Of a DNA stretch of 64,000 nt, positions 23,041-33,783 are shown piece after piece. The notes beneath the pieces are model-generated. The model saw only the letters and a program-made list of their open reading frames with translations, had not been told where the DNA came from and did not search any database. The translations under genes and the position numbers were made by a program. The stretch is from Ectobius pallidus (taxonomy: Eukaryota; Arthropoda; Insecta; Blattodea; Ectobiidae): assembly GCA_964059195.1 (NCBI GenBank), contig CAXKWD010000002.1:168770559-168834558 (forward strand). Reading direction: 5' to 3'. Numbering within the stretch: position 1 is the stretch's first letter; every line of letters starts with the position of its first letter.

Positions 23041-24100
23041 TATTTCAAAGCATAATAATTATATGATGCTTACACCGAGGGACATGAAGAAATTGCAGCA
23101 GTGATGGATTTAGATGGGGACACAGAGGGTTGTGCCCCCCCCATATGGTTTAACTAGTACAGGTAATAATTAGTCATATCATGGTTGTGAACCAGATAAC
23201 TAGAATGCTTCCTGCCTGTCACAACTAGCACCATGTTCATAACACCATGACAAAGAACCAACTGAAGGGTTATACAATCAGGCACATAGCCAGAGGGCAG
23301 AGCCCACCCTAAGTTCATATCCCATCCACCCTCAAACTTTCATATCAGTAATAATTATAATAAAGTCACTTCTTTCAATCAGTTCATTTATTCACCCATT
23401 TTTCCAAGCGTGGAAGATATGGAAGTTGTAAAGAACTTCTTACTTCGTCACCTATTTGCCAGAACCACGAATGTGCAAAAATTGAGATTTTGAGTTAAAT
23501 GCATCACTGGCATCTATTTACAATTATCTTTGTTCTGCAAGAGCCGTGAATGTTGTATCTTGGCGAGTAATAGCTAGTTCCATTTCCATGAAAGTGCAAG
23601 TTCTACTTTATTTGTTATGCCACAATCACGAATGTGCAACGTTTGTGTTTTTGTATCCTGTCCTGTACTTCTCTATCATACATACGTCACAAATGTGCCA
23701 CAATCGCAAATCTGGCAGATCAGGTGCAGCACTTGAAGAAAAATGATACGGTGTGTATTCATTAATATAGCAAAGTTTTATAGTTCTTATCTAGTTAAAT
23801 AAACAACAAAGGTTTCAACATTTGCAAACACAATGGTAGCGGGCAATGGAGATCTATGTATCTAAAGTATGCGAGTGGCCTTCAAGATTTTTATGTTGAC
23901 ACATGGGGTTGATTTTTCATGAGTTAGCTTTTATGATTTAGGTTACAAAACACTGTCATTTATTACTGGATAAAAAGTGTGTATTGTCCTTGGATTCTTT
24001 ACTCTCCTAAAATTCTTATATTATTACATTTTGTTTAAAAAAAATGACAGCATTATGCTGTCTTGTTTTGGTTTTGACTGAGCAGCAATGATGAAATTAT
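21721..24100. other. AT-rich DNA, nothing assigned
   Basis: No recognisable coding frame (the best is 80 codons, without motifs). There is a (TA)n run at about 23019-23043. Between 23450 and 23730 the phrase CACGAATGTGCAA or a variant recurs about every 100-170 bp, suggesting degenerate tandem units. Confidence 0.45.
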
Positions 24101-24104
24101 TAAT

Positions 24105-24900
24105 ACAGAAATTATAATACACTAGCATGTGCCTGCAGCTTCTCCCACGATTGTTTACTCAACTGCTAGATGTTTTGTTTAAAACATTTATTTAACAGAA
24201 AAATAATTAAAACATTACAGTTATTAACACTGACATCGTTTTTACATAAATTGCATAATTTTATTCTTAATTATATTGTTTAACAAAAACATATACAGTA
24301 TTATTAAATGAACAAAATTAATCTTATGCATCCATATGGGCATACAAATTCGAAATGAAACAATTAAAATGAACCATAGATTCATTAACCTTATCCAAAT
24401 CATGCATAAACAACTTTATTATAATGATTATTTAAAAAAAAAAAAATCTGTCTTTGAGGTGCATTTTAAGATCAAAGTGCGCCGCCCAGGGAAAAGAGAC
24501 CTCAGATTCTAGTTCCCTAGACCAAAAAATCCTGCATAGTGAGTTTGATGTTTTCCCATTTAGACGTGCATTCATGATCCCCTTCTGTTAATCTGTTAAA
24601 GAAATCAGATCTCTGCGAATCGTAAACAAATGAATCAACCCAGCAAAGCTATCTTGAAGTAATTTCACAATTGAATACTGCCTTGCTAATAGGAACGTTT
24701 TCCACAACAATTGAATTGCTCATGTGATTTTTATGGAAGGTATTTTGTCGCCTCGAAAACATTTGATTTTTGGCATTAAAAATCTAAATTTTGCAAAATT
24801 CTTTCTTAGTATGCACTTACATTATGAAACGAAGGTAGTGTAAATTTTTATTTTGTTTATTTTTTAATGGATCACCTCATTTTGATTTTTTGTTAACATT
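24105..24900. repeat. Dispersed repeat B, copy 1
   Basis: Shares with 31640-32340 the ordered phrases GACCTCAGATTC(T/A)AGTTCCC, CCTACATAGTGAATT or its variant, and TGAATCAACCAG or ...CCCAG. The two copies match patchily over some 400 bp in the same orientation. Non-coding; class unassigned. Confidence 0.55.
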
Positions 24901-25009
24901 GATCCATATCTCATTCAAATAGATAACTGGGTGCAGTGAACTATGGAAATCTCTCATTCTTCTAAAAAAATTGCCCCTTTCCATCATCATATTCCTTCCT
25001 TGATTATTA

Positions 25010-26115
25010 CTTCCTCAGCACGTACCATAGGAAGTAGAGGAAGTATTGTTTTCGACCCCCAAATTCGAAGTTGAGTTTTTATCATAAATACACGTTTCAA
25101 GGCCCCCTGAATCCAAAAATACTACTTTTGGAAACATGTCTCTGTGACTGTCCGTCTGTGTGGATGTTTGTGAACAAGCTAGCTCCAAAACGGAAAATCG
25201 TATGAAAACCAAATTTCGTATTTGGGTCAGGTACCTTCTGAAGATGTGAGCTGAAGTTTGGCGACAGTTTCTCTTATTTTTAAGGGAACTTGACATGAAG
25301 AAATTTTCGTTTTTCGTGATTTTCTCGAAAACGGCTCTAACGATTTTCTTTAAATGTTGCACATGGGTTGCTTATACTATAAACAAACATTTTTATTTGA
25401 AACACTTTTTCGAACAAATTCTCTGAAGGGTAGTTATAAGCCACCCACTGTGAATATGCAGGCTTTCCAAGACGGCCTCTTGTAACGGGAAATTGTATGA
25501 AAACAAAATGTTGCATTTGGGTTAGGTACCTTCTGAGGCTGTGACATGAAGATTGACGACAACCTTCTCTTATATTTAAGGGGACTTTATATGAAGAAAA
25601 TTTTGGTTTATGCGATTTTCTCAAAAACAAGCTCCAACGATTTCCTTTAAATTTTGTACATGGAGTGCTTATACCAAGAACTAAAATTTTTATTTGAAAT
25701 TTTTTTCAAAAAAGTTCTCTGAAGGGTGGTTGTAAGCTACCTACTGTTTGCAGAAACTCTGTTTTGGCTGGTGAACAACTCAATACGTGGACATTCACGG
25801 CCTCCTATTCTATATAAGCACGTGAAGTGAGAAAGATGTATTGTTGGCCATGCTTACAGTAAAGAAATATCTAAGGGGAATATTCGATAAATTTCAGAAA
25901 TTATTCTTAAAAGCGGAAAGTTCAATAAGCGTTTCCAGTCACTTGTTTTATCTTTTTTCTTTTTTTGTCCATAGCCTGCGTTTTTAGTCGCAACATTCAA
26001 AGAAGGGGCTATAAGGTATTTATAGCATAATTAGCGTAAAATTGTGTCTTGCGATTCTGTACAAGGATATGTGAATACTGCTAACTTTTATTTGGGCAGA
26101 GGAAGTTATGTGACT
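25010..26115 (+). mobile_element. TIR-A repeat, 1.1-kb copy
   Basis: It starts with the hairpin TACTTCCTC...GAGGAAGTA and follows the 3061 copy through GTATTGTTTTCGACCC and ACCTTCTGAAGATGTGA. It ends at about 26094-26112 with GGGCAGAGGAAGTTATGTGA, followed by CTTTCACATCAGAT. The LINE tail at 26137 begins only about 25 bp farther on. Long antisense frames of 97-115 codons are repeat readings, not genes. Confidence 0.75.
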
Positions 26116-26136
26116 TTCACATCAGATTTTTTATAC

Positions 26137-26169
<33 letters not shown>

Positions 26170-26219
26170 TCTCTCAGCATTCACACAATTATGTGTATAG
26201 CATCGTCATAAAAGTAATT

Positions 26220-29042
26220 TCAAACATTTAAATTATAAAATTCGTCAACATTGTACAGAGGGTTCAACTTCAATGTTGACTTGACCTGTCTCTTAAATGC
26301 TTCAAGTGGTAGATTTCTGACATTAATAGAAAGGCTATTATAGAGTTTGAGTGATGTGAATTGAAAACTTTTCTGAGTTAAGGTATATTTACATTTGTCT
26401 ATATATATTTTGCAATTATTGCGTGTGGAGTAATTATGCACTGAATCACAGGTTCTGAATTTATTTATATTCCTCTTAGCATAAAGGAGACAGGCCAGGA
26501 CAAACATTGAGGGTAAAGAAAGTATACCTGACCTTATAAAAAGTGGTTTACAGTGTGTCCCAGGCGAAGTTCCATAAATTAATCTTAAGGCCCTCTTTTG
26601 TAAAATAAAAAGGCGCAAACTTGAAGTATGGTTACCCCATAATAAAAGACCATAGTTTAGGTGGCTGTGAATATGTCCAAAATATACAGTAATTAAGGAT
26701 TCAATATTTATATTGTACCTAAGAACTCTTAACATAAATAGGCCTTTACTCATTTTCTTTGCAACGAAATTTATGTGACTGTGCCATCCCAGACCCTGCT
26801 CAAGATGGATGCCCAGAAACCTAACAGGATCATTATCAGGAAAATTATTTCCTCTTAGACCAAATTTCAAAGTTTCAGTTTTGTTTTTGTTGAGTAAAAG
26901 ATTGTTTGCATTGCACCATCCTTGGACTTGGTCAGTTATCTCTTGAAGTTTAATATTTAAAATATGAGGGTTACGATGAATAACATTAACAGCTAAATCG
27001 TCAGCAAACATATAGGCCTCTAGACACCCATGTCGGACAGAGTCAGGGAGGTCATTAACATATATTAAAAATAATGTGGGTCCAAGTATAGAACCTTGGG
27101 GCACCCCATACTTCAATAATTTATACTGTGAAACATTATCATTAAAGAAAACAGCCTGATATCTATTGCTAAGATAAGATGATAAAAATCCAACACTAAT
27201 ATCATTAAAACCATAAAATTTAAGTTTTTGCAATAGAGTTGAATGAGATACAGTGTCGAATGCCTTTGTAAAATCGAAGAATCTACTACATACTAAATTA
27301 TTAGTTTCAAAACCTTCAAGAGTCCGTTCAATAAAAGATATTATAGCATCTACAGTGCTACGAGCTGTTCTGAAACCGAACTGGCAATTGGTAAATATGG
27401 AATTATATTCAAAATATTTATATATTTGTTTCTTTATCAAAACTTCAAAAACCTTCGACACCGTAGGTATTATACTTATAGGTCTGTAGTTTTCATATTC
27501 AGATCTGTTACCTTTTTTGAAAACAGGAATAATTTTCACATACTTGAAAGCATCCGGGAATATACCAAAATCAAAGCAACAATTGAAAATGTGAGTTAAT
27601 GGTTCACATATGAAATCAGACGCTAATTTCAGAATTTTTGAGTTAATGCCATAGACATCTAGACACCGACTGTTATTTAAGTTTTGAATAGCTGAAAAAG
27701 TATCTTCTACTCCTACATGTTCAAAAGCATAAGTATAATTGGTGTTAGATAAATTATTCATGTAATTCAAGGCATCATTATTTTTAGGTAGACTGTTTAC
27801 AATTTCATCTACTTTATCAATGAAAAAGGAGTTACATTCCTCCGGGTCTAATTCAGGTGATGATCTATTGAAATTTTGATTATTACCAAGAAAACCAGAA
27901 ACGACAGACCAAGTTTCTTTGGATTTGTTTTTAGAATTATTAATTAACCTAGAAAAATAATTTATCTTCGTGGAACGTAATGTGTTCTTGTACATTGTTT
28001 TGGACTCATTATATTTATTCTTAAATTCTAACAACCCATGATGGACATACAAATTATAATACCTCAGACATTTCTCTTTTAAGTTATGGAGCTCGCTGGT
28101 ATACCACTTTTTATTTAAATTTAAATTCCTATTATAACAGTTTGGTTTTGGTAACATTAAGGGAAATGCCATATCAACTACTTCGAGCAAGGTGGTGATA
28201 AAATAATTAACTTTATCGTTTACATTAACTACATTATACAGAAAAATCCAATTCAGTTGTCTTAATAAAAATATAAAATATATTACATTAAAATCATTTA
28301 TACATCTTTTAAGTCTGGAATTACTCTTTCTGGTTGTATTGTTTGTATTAACATTTGCAGTAAATTTTACAGCATTATGGTCTGATAAAATAGTGGGAAC
28401 AACTGAAACTTTATAATTATCACTATTAAAATTTGTTACTACATTATCAATGCATGTGCCTTCATTATTGTTTTTACCAGGACGAGTAGGTTCGTATACA
28501 GTGCGTTGTACCCCGAAGCTCAGAAATAAATTGTCCAAAACCTTAACTTCATTACTGTTAGAAAGGAAATCAACATTAAAATCACCTGTCAAAATAATAT
28601 TAATTTTGCTATCTAGCTTATATACTTCTTCAAGCAAATCAGTCAGTCGATTTATAAAATAATCAAAATTAGTTTGGTTACAACCAGGAACCCGATAAAA
28701 ATTTATGCACAGAATGTTCTCATTAACAATGAATGTTGAACATACCTCAAATAAATAAAGAATGGCAATACTAGAAAGATCTATTTTCTTAATGATATCA
28801 ATACCAGATCTAACAAATATTGCTGAACCACCATGTTGCCAACTATTAGCCCTACAATATGAGTCAGCTAAATAGAAATTAGGTATTTTCACCAATGCAA
28901 GTTCATCATGAGTTAGCCAGTGTTCGCAAATACATAGAATGTGAATATGCATTTCACTGGCGATGATTGAGACATAATCCAATTTATTTATTAAACTCTG
29001 CACATTCCAATATAGTATGTTTACCTCATTATGAGAACCTAG
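26220..29042 (-). CDS. LINE ORF2: APE endonuclease and reverse transcriptase, intact
   Basis: The frame is open from directly after the ORF1 stop to 26220. Counting from the GTG codon at 29003, the apurinic-type endonuclease shows NVQS at the start, Glu27 (CICEHW), GDFNVD at 140-145 and SDHNA at 207-211. The reverse transcriptase shows KIIPVFKKGN, NYRPISIIP, FFDFTKAFD with catalytic Asp577, GVPQGS at 633-638 and MFADD with Asp668/669. All expected catalytic residues are present. The C-terminal tail (HSHLNYGLLLWG, QKRALRLIYG) resembles L2/Crack/Daphne-type elements. No ATG precedes the endonuclease Asn; the codons before it read LGSHNEVNILYW back to the ORF1 stop. ORF2 nicks target DNA and copies its RNA in place. 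Confidence 0.9.
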   Translation of the reverse strand, partial: LGSHNEVNILYWNVQSLINKLDYVSIIASEMHIHILCICEHWLTHDELALVKIPNFYLADSYCRANSWQHGGSAIFVRSGIDIIKKIDLSSIAILYLFEVCSTFIVNENILCINFYRVPGCNQTNFDYFINRLTDLLEEVYKLDSKINIILTGDFNVDFLSNSNEVKVLDNLFLSFGVQRTVYEPTRPGKNNNEGTCIDNVVTNFNSDNYKVSVVPTILSDHNAVKFTANVNTNNTTRKSNSRLKRCINDFNVIYFIFLLRQLNWIFLYNVVNVNDKVNYFITTLLEVVDMAFPLMLPKPNCYNRNLNLNKKWYTSELHNLKEKCLRYYNLYVHHGLLEFKNKYNESKTMYKNTLRSTKINYFSRLINNSKNKSKETWSVVSGFLGNNQNFNRSSPELDPEECNSFFIDKVDEIVNSLPKNNDALNYMNNLSNTNYTYAFEHVGVEDTFSAIQNLNNSRCLDVYGINSKILKLASDFICEPLTHIFNCCFDFGIFPDAFKYVKIIPVFKKGNRSEYENYRPISIIPTVSKVFEVLIKKQIYKYFEYNSIFTNCQFGFRTARSTVDAIISFIERTLEGFETNNLVCSRFFDFTKAFDTVSHSTLLQKLKFYGFNDISVGFLSSYLSNRYQAVFFNDNVSQYKLLKYGVPQGSILGPTLFLIYVNDLPDSVRHGCLEAYMFADDLAVNVIHRNPHILNIKLQEITDQVQGWCNANNLLLNKNKTETLKFGLRGNNFPDNDPVRFLGIHLEQGLGWHSHINFVAKKMSKGLFMLRVLRYNINIESLITVYFGHIHSHLNYGLLLWGNHTSSLRLFILQKRALRLIYGTSPGTHCKPLFIRSGILSLPSMFVLACLLYAKRNINKFRTCDSVHNYSTRNNCKIYIDKCKYTLTQKSFQFTSLKLYNSLSINVRNLPLEAFKRQVKSTLKLNPLYNVDEFYNLNV

Positions 29043-29047
29043 TCAGG
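29036..29047 (-). promoter_or_regulatory. Candidate stop-readthrough site, TGA CTAGG, between ORF1 and ORF2
   Basis: Minus strand: ...AAT CTA ACC TGA CTA GGT TCT.... The stop occupies 29045-29043 and CTAG follows directly. UGA followed by CUAG is the best characterised efficient readthrough context in animal mRNAs and several viral RNAs. A small hairpin, CTCA-TAA-TGAG, starts about seven bases after the CTAG. Confidence 0.6.
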
Positions 29048-29385
29048 TTAGATTTTTAGGACTTTCTACAGGTTCAAGAATCTGATCACTTTTGAGTTTA
29101 CCATAGAATTGAGATATAAAACAACCTTCCGGCCAATACTTAGCACTGAACAACTCTTCAAATTTCTGTTCCTCAACTTCAACATAGAAGGAGGCATATG
29201 TATCATATTTTGTTTTCAGCTTAAAGATTTTGAGATATTCCAAATTGTGGCCCTTTAAATATTGTGTCATTTCAGAAATTGAAACATCCGGAGCTAATCT
29301 GCTTACAAAAATAGCTTTCTTTCTTCGTTCTTTCTGAATTACTTTAAGGTTAGTAACAGAACTTGTTCCGTAAACCACAGGTTTT
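29043..29385 (-). CDS. LINE ORF1, C-terminal part (5'-truncated)
   Basis: About 113 codons remain, ending NLT and TGA. The visible part reads KAIFVSRLAPDVSISEMTQY and then YASFYVEVEEQKF...YWPEGCFIS. This is the RRM-like C-terminal domain common to ORF1 proteins of CR1/Jockey-group LINEs, which bind element RNA. The N-terminal part is missing through 5' truncation. The frame is the same as ORF2; only the TGA separates them. Confidence 0.8.
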
Positions 29386-29395
29386 TGTATATATA

Positions 29396-29955
29396 TTTCA
29401 TATATATTTCATGTACATATATTTCATGGAGAGCCCACTTGTTTGATGTCTTCTTCATATAATCTAGGCTTGGCAAAAATTGTGAGTCATATAATTCATG
29501 AATTGTACGGCGAACAGCCTCTACAATCCCTGTGTATCATATATGATACATGAGGTTTTGGATTTTTTTCTCACTCTATGAACTAGTCAAACTAATGAAG
29601 GCTGGTCGTATCATAACTGTTACATTCTGCACAGCATGCTTATATTTTTTCTATCTCTCTCAGATATGTATCGATAGTTGAATTATAAAACCATAAGAAC
29701 TTAAAATAGACCTGATGTATCATATATGATATAACTCTAAAACCCCAAGACCTCCCTTCAAAACAAAATCAAAAGTTGATCTCCTGAATAACCGTGTTGT
29801 TTTGGTCATTAATAAAAAATTAATCCACAGAATAAAATTTATAGCTGTATAAATCTCACTTTAGACCCCCAAAAAGCCTTCCAATATAATGAGTTTCTAT
29901 GGGTCAAAATTATATATATTTCGACCCATAGAAACTCATTTAAGTACAAAAATAT
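29396..29955. other. AT-rich DNA with palindromes
   Basis: TATCATATATGATA occurs at about 29537 and again at about 29716, each after TG and followed by related sequence. A near-perfect hairpin at 29888-29940 pairs AATGAGTTTCTATGGGTC with its complement across a short AT-rich loop. There is no coding potential. Confidence 0.5.
29888..29940. repeat. Palindrome with 18-bp arms
   Basis: AATGAGTTTCTATGGGTC and GACCCATAGAAACTCATT flank about 17 AT-rich bases. It could form a stable hairpin in RNA or DNA. Confidence 0.8.
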
Positions 29956-29959
29956 AAAT

Positions 29960-30605
29960 ACACTATCCTAATTGGATCTCGAGACTGTGGGGGATACCAG
30001 ACTTGGTGAACAAATCTATTATTGTTTTCTTTGGTGTGCTATTGGATCTCTTTCTTTCCAGGAATTCCCAAACTAGTGCCAGTCTATTTTGCCATTTTGT
30101 GTTCATTTAAAATATGGGAAACCGTGCTCTCAGAAATTCCAATCGCATAGGCAGTTCTTCCTAACACTTTTCCTACAGATAATGTCCCTTTTCCATTTTT
30201 CAACGCATCAAACTCTTCTTCAAATAACTTTTGAAATATGAATACACTGTCCTAATTGGATCTCGAGACTGAGGGAGATACCAGGCTTGGTCAACGAATC
30301 TATTTTTTTTTTTTTTGGTGTCCTATTGGATCTATTTTTTTTTCAGGAATTCCCAAACTAGTGCCAGTCTCTTTCGCCATTTTGTATTCGTTTAAAATAT
30401 GGGAAACCATTCTCTCAGAAACTGGAATCACACAGGCAGTTCTTCCTAGCACTTTCACTAATGATGTCTCTTTTCCATTTTTCAACGCATCATACTCTTC
30501 TTCAAATAACTTGTGAAGATTACACGCTATTTCTCTAGCAGTAAAGGTTTTTCCTTTTTTCCAACACCAGCAAGTATTATTATAGTTAAGAGCATAAAAA
30601 TGCAA
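29960..30605 (-). pseudogene. Transposase-type N-terminal domain fragment, tandemly duplicated
   Basis: Two copies of a segment of about 275 bp lie head to tail (about 29960-30235 and 30236-30525), starting near TCCTAATTGGATCTCGAGAC. The right-hand copy is open on the minus strand: REIACNLHKLFEEEYDALKN and then VLGRTACVIPVSERMVSHIL. This helix-turn-helix-like pattern (RTAxxxxVSExxVxxIxxE) heads many transposon-encoded proteins in arthropods. Copy 1 differs at a handful of sites. No DDE catalytic part is present, so the function is lost and the family is uncertain. Confidence 0.55.
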
Positions 30606-30719
30606 CTACATTATAGAAAATAAACAGATCTTCCATATTTTCAATTAGTTACAAATAAGAAAGTTGAAGTAAATAAAATATAAACTTGAGAAAAGACACC
30701 ACTTCACTACTGTATAGAT

Positions 30720-31228
30720 CAGGTATGGGCAACCTTTGGAAAGATGCGGGCTAAACTTTACGATATTTATGAAGTCGCGGGCCGTAGATAATAGGTAGTT
30801 GTGAAAAAATAATCATGATACGGTTTTTTATATAAAGTATAATGTTAAAGATACATGAATGAGAACAATATCGAACTGATTAGGCATTTACTTACAATCA
30901 GCAGAAATTAATGAGAAGCTTGAGCTTGAACTTGAGAAACAAGTTGTTGGCATCAATCCCACTGATACACAAGCACAGAGTGTTTTCCAAATTTTCATCT
31001 GTAAGTCTGGTTCGATACTTTGATTTAGGCCTATTGAAGCATTTTTCTAGCACTGACCAGAAGGAACACCCTCGTAGTTCAGGCTATTGTTTCCCCCCTC
31101 TCACTCTCTAGTTAGCAAGAACCGAAAATATTTACTTTTTCAAGCGCGATTTTAAAATGTTCCGTGGGCTGGATCTAAAGTCGGGGCGGGCCACATCTGG
31201 CCCGCAGGCCAGGTGTTGCCTATATATG
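30720..31228. mobile_element. hAT-like MITE, 509 bp, perfect 8-bp target duplication
   Basis: Perfect direct repeats GTATAGAT flank the element at 30712-30719 and 31229-31236. The ends are CAGGTATGGGCAAC and (reversed) CATATATAGGCAAC, with subterminal CGCGGGCC near 30776 mirrored by GGCCCGC near 31198. This follows the CAGGGGTGGGCAA type of hAT terminus. It is non-coding; the short internal ORF is not transposase-like. Confidence 0.85.
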
Positions 31229-31639
31229 GTATAGATCCATCACTACACACTTGCTCAGGAAGTATCAATGAACTAACAAGTTTTCCACCCTCAAAATCTC
31301 AGCCACACAATAGCTGAGAAAGCAGCATAATAGCCTTGAAATTGGGAGGGCCCTTTTCTTAAGCAGGTAGCCAGTAGGGATGATTTATGTCCAGAGAGAC
31401 AAGATAACTCACAATCAGCCAGGGTTTAGAGGCCTTAGATCCTTGGAATGGAGGAAGATTTGGTGCGATTGTTGGTTTTAGAATAAATTTTATTTATTTT
31501 TATAAACTGTAATTCATTTAATGATGTAACCCAGCTGGTATAGTGATAATTTGTATTAAAAATTTCTCTTTTTTAATAGTGTGAAAGTGATTTTATTACA
31601 AGCTCATTTGCAAAAGAAGAGTAATTGCTGTGCCTAGTT

Positions 31640-32340
31640 AATTTATTATATCACTAGCAGGTTCCCACGGAGTCACCCGTAATAATTAATTAAAAAAATT
31701 AAGAACTAAGAGCATAATAATTAAAGCATTATATTTATTAACACCTACAATCAAATCACATAGAGTGCATTCCATGATTAGAAAGCACTGCCTCAGAAAA
31801 AAGACCTCAGATTCAAGTTCCCTTTCCCTGTAAACTCCTACATAGTGAATTCTGTCCAAATCGATCAATGTTTGCCCATTTAGGTCTTTCTTCATTATCC
31901 CTCTTCTATCTATGTTGAAAATTTCAGATGTCTGCATGCCTTGGCATTATAAAGACATGAATCAACCAGGGTGAGCTCACAAAATTGAAGCAATCGATAA
32001 TTCCATGCGATATGTTGAAAAAATTGCAATGCTTTTATTTCAGAGTTACGACCAAAAAAAAAAAAGGCATAGCCACCTGCAAGTGATATGACAATTGAAT
32101 GTATTACTGAAAACTGATGCTTTGATAGCTCCAAGAATTCACGTTCTTTCTCAGTTTTTTTACTCATAACTCGCAAACAAAAGCAAAAATAAAAAATCCA
32201 GCTTCGAGGTGCATTCGGCTACCCTTCAGTCCATCCATGTTTAAAATTTCAGATTTCTGTGTGCAGTAGATTTCGCTGGGCAACGCACACACAGACAGAC
32301 ATACAGACAAATACTTCCTCTTATTATTATAGATTATATG
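31640..32340. repeat. Dispersed repeat B, copy 2
   Basis: Related to 24105-24900 (see that entry). It starts near CACTAGCAGGTTCCCACGG and ends near 32280-32333 with GCACACACAGACAGACATAC and CTTCCTCTTATTATTATAG. Non-coding. Confidence 0.5.
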
Positions 32341-33262
32341 TTTGCATTGTAGTAGGGCCAGCGCAGGAATTAATATTATATAGTATGCAGTGTGAATATT
32401 TATTTGTGGGCTTGTCAGCTTATTGTTGCTTGGGATCTTGAATCATTAGATGAACTTTTTTATTTTTAAAATTTGCCATCTTGAAATTATCATGGACAGA
32501 GAATTGCCAAACTAAAAATAAAGTTGAAATAAAATTTTGCATAACTTCAGAATTGATCAAATAACTTCTGCACTACAAAGTATGAAACTACATAACATCT
32601 TATTTTAATGTCAAGCATAGATTGAAACAAAAAGAATGTGTTAAAAACAATTTGTGAATTTAAATAACATTTTGATATTGTTATGCATAATAATAATAGA
32701 TGCAGTAATGATATTTAGATTTGAAATTTTCTCTCTGTGAGGTCACTGACAAATGAAGGCCGTTTCATATCAAAGTCACAATCAGTGTGTCGCAACAATT
32801 AATGTAATTAAAATTTTTTCCAGTTTCTGATGATTAACATTTCTTTCATGCAAGTCTAATGACATGTAAAGTATTTAATTATGTTGGAATGTATTTTATC
32901 ACAAGAAGCCAAATATGCTTGTTTGCCAATCTTTATGTAATACAGTATGGTAATTTGTTTTTGAAAAGTAAAGATTGAGTCAAGTTAATTTTGCTTCAAC
33001 ATTAAAGAATTTTTTAATAAATTCTTTCTTGGCAAGAAATAGAAATACATTATTCTTATTTCTTGCTAACTGCACTTTTCATCCTGGGGGTCACTCGTCC
33101 TGTATGTATGTATACCTTTGGGTGGGGCCTAGTGTTGATTTACTTATTCTGTATTATTTTTGGTGTGGTAAGTGAATGTTTGGGGTGGCCTTCTCCTTTC
33201 CTCCCTTGGGGGTGGTGTAGATTGCATATTATGTCTATGACAATAACATAACCAGTTATTAC
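32341..33262. other. AT-rich DNA, nothing recognised
   Basis: No coding frame of note, no termini, no RNA gene. Confidence 0.5.
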
Positions 33263-33313
33263 AAAAAAGATTGCTATGGAGCACTCAACTTCACTAATTT
33301 ACATGTACTTACA

Positions 33314-33357
33314 CATGACGCGTTTCACAAGCATCTTGCTTGTATCCTCAAATGAGG
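33314..33357 (-). ncRNA. Hammerhead-like motif, left arm
   Basis: Minus strand: CAT, TTGAGGA (core CTGANGA with C3 changed to T), then the perfect 7-bp stem ACAAGCA-AGA-TGCTTGT, then GAAACGCGTC and ATG. ACGCGT is self-complementary (minimal stem III), and CAT/ATG can pair as the start of stem I. This is the best-formed stem II in the window. Confidence 0.5.
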
Positions 33358-33740
33358 TCCACTGCCGGGTCCTCTGGGTGTTCGCTAGGTGTCGTTGTAA
33401 GTCGAATCAGCCTGGAGATGAGATCATTGTCCTTTGGGATGTCGAAATTTACTAGATTGTATTTATTTTTCTGGATAAAGATTTTTTCCCATATAGTCAA
33501 ATCTATTGGTTTATTTACTGTTTTTAGTAGTTCAATGTCCTCCTCGAACTCATGCTCTGTGGACCAATAGTGATAAAAACAGTAAATAAACCAATAGATT
33601 TGACTATATGGGAAAAAATCTTTATCCAGAAAATAAATACAATCTAGTAAATTTCGACATCCCAAAGGACAATGATCTCATCTCCAGGCTGATTCGACCT
33701 ACGACACCTAGCGAACAACCAGCGGACCCGGCAGTGAACC

Positions 33741-33783
33741 TCATTTGAGGATACAAGCAAGATGCTGGTGAAACGCGTCATGT
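33741..33783 (+). ncRNA. Hammerhead-like motif, right arm
   Basis: Mirror of the left-arm motif with one mismatch in stem II (ACAAGCA against TGCTGGT). GAAACGCGTC is intact. Confidence 0.5.

Larger units (their letters stand above)
26137..29395 (-). mobile_element. 5'-truncated LINE (CR1/L2/Jockey group), about 3.2 kb
   Basis: The element runs on the minus strand: partial ORF1, ORF2, about 50 bp of 3' UTR, then an (ATT)n microsatellite tail at about 26137-26169 instead of poly(A). Microsatellite tails are usual in the CR1/L2 assemblage. ORF1 is cut off at its 5' end near 29385-29410 by AT-rich flanking DNA. A clear target duplication could not be read. The intact ORF2 suggests a young insertion. 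Confidence 0.85.

Noticed and set aside
25015..25630. 115- and 97-codon minus-strand ORFs
   Set aside because: They are antisense readings of the non-coding TIR-A repeat; the equivalent frames are not open in the 3-kb copy.
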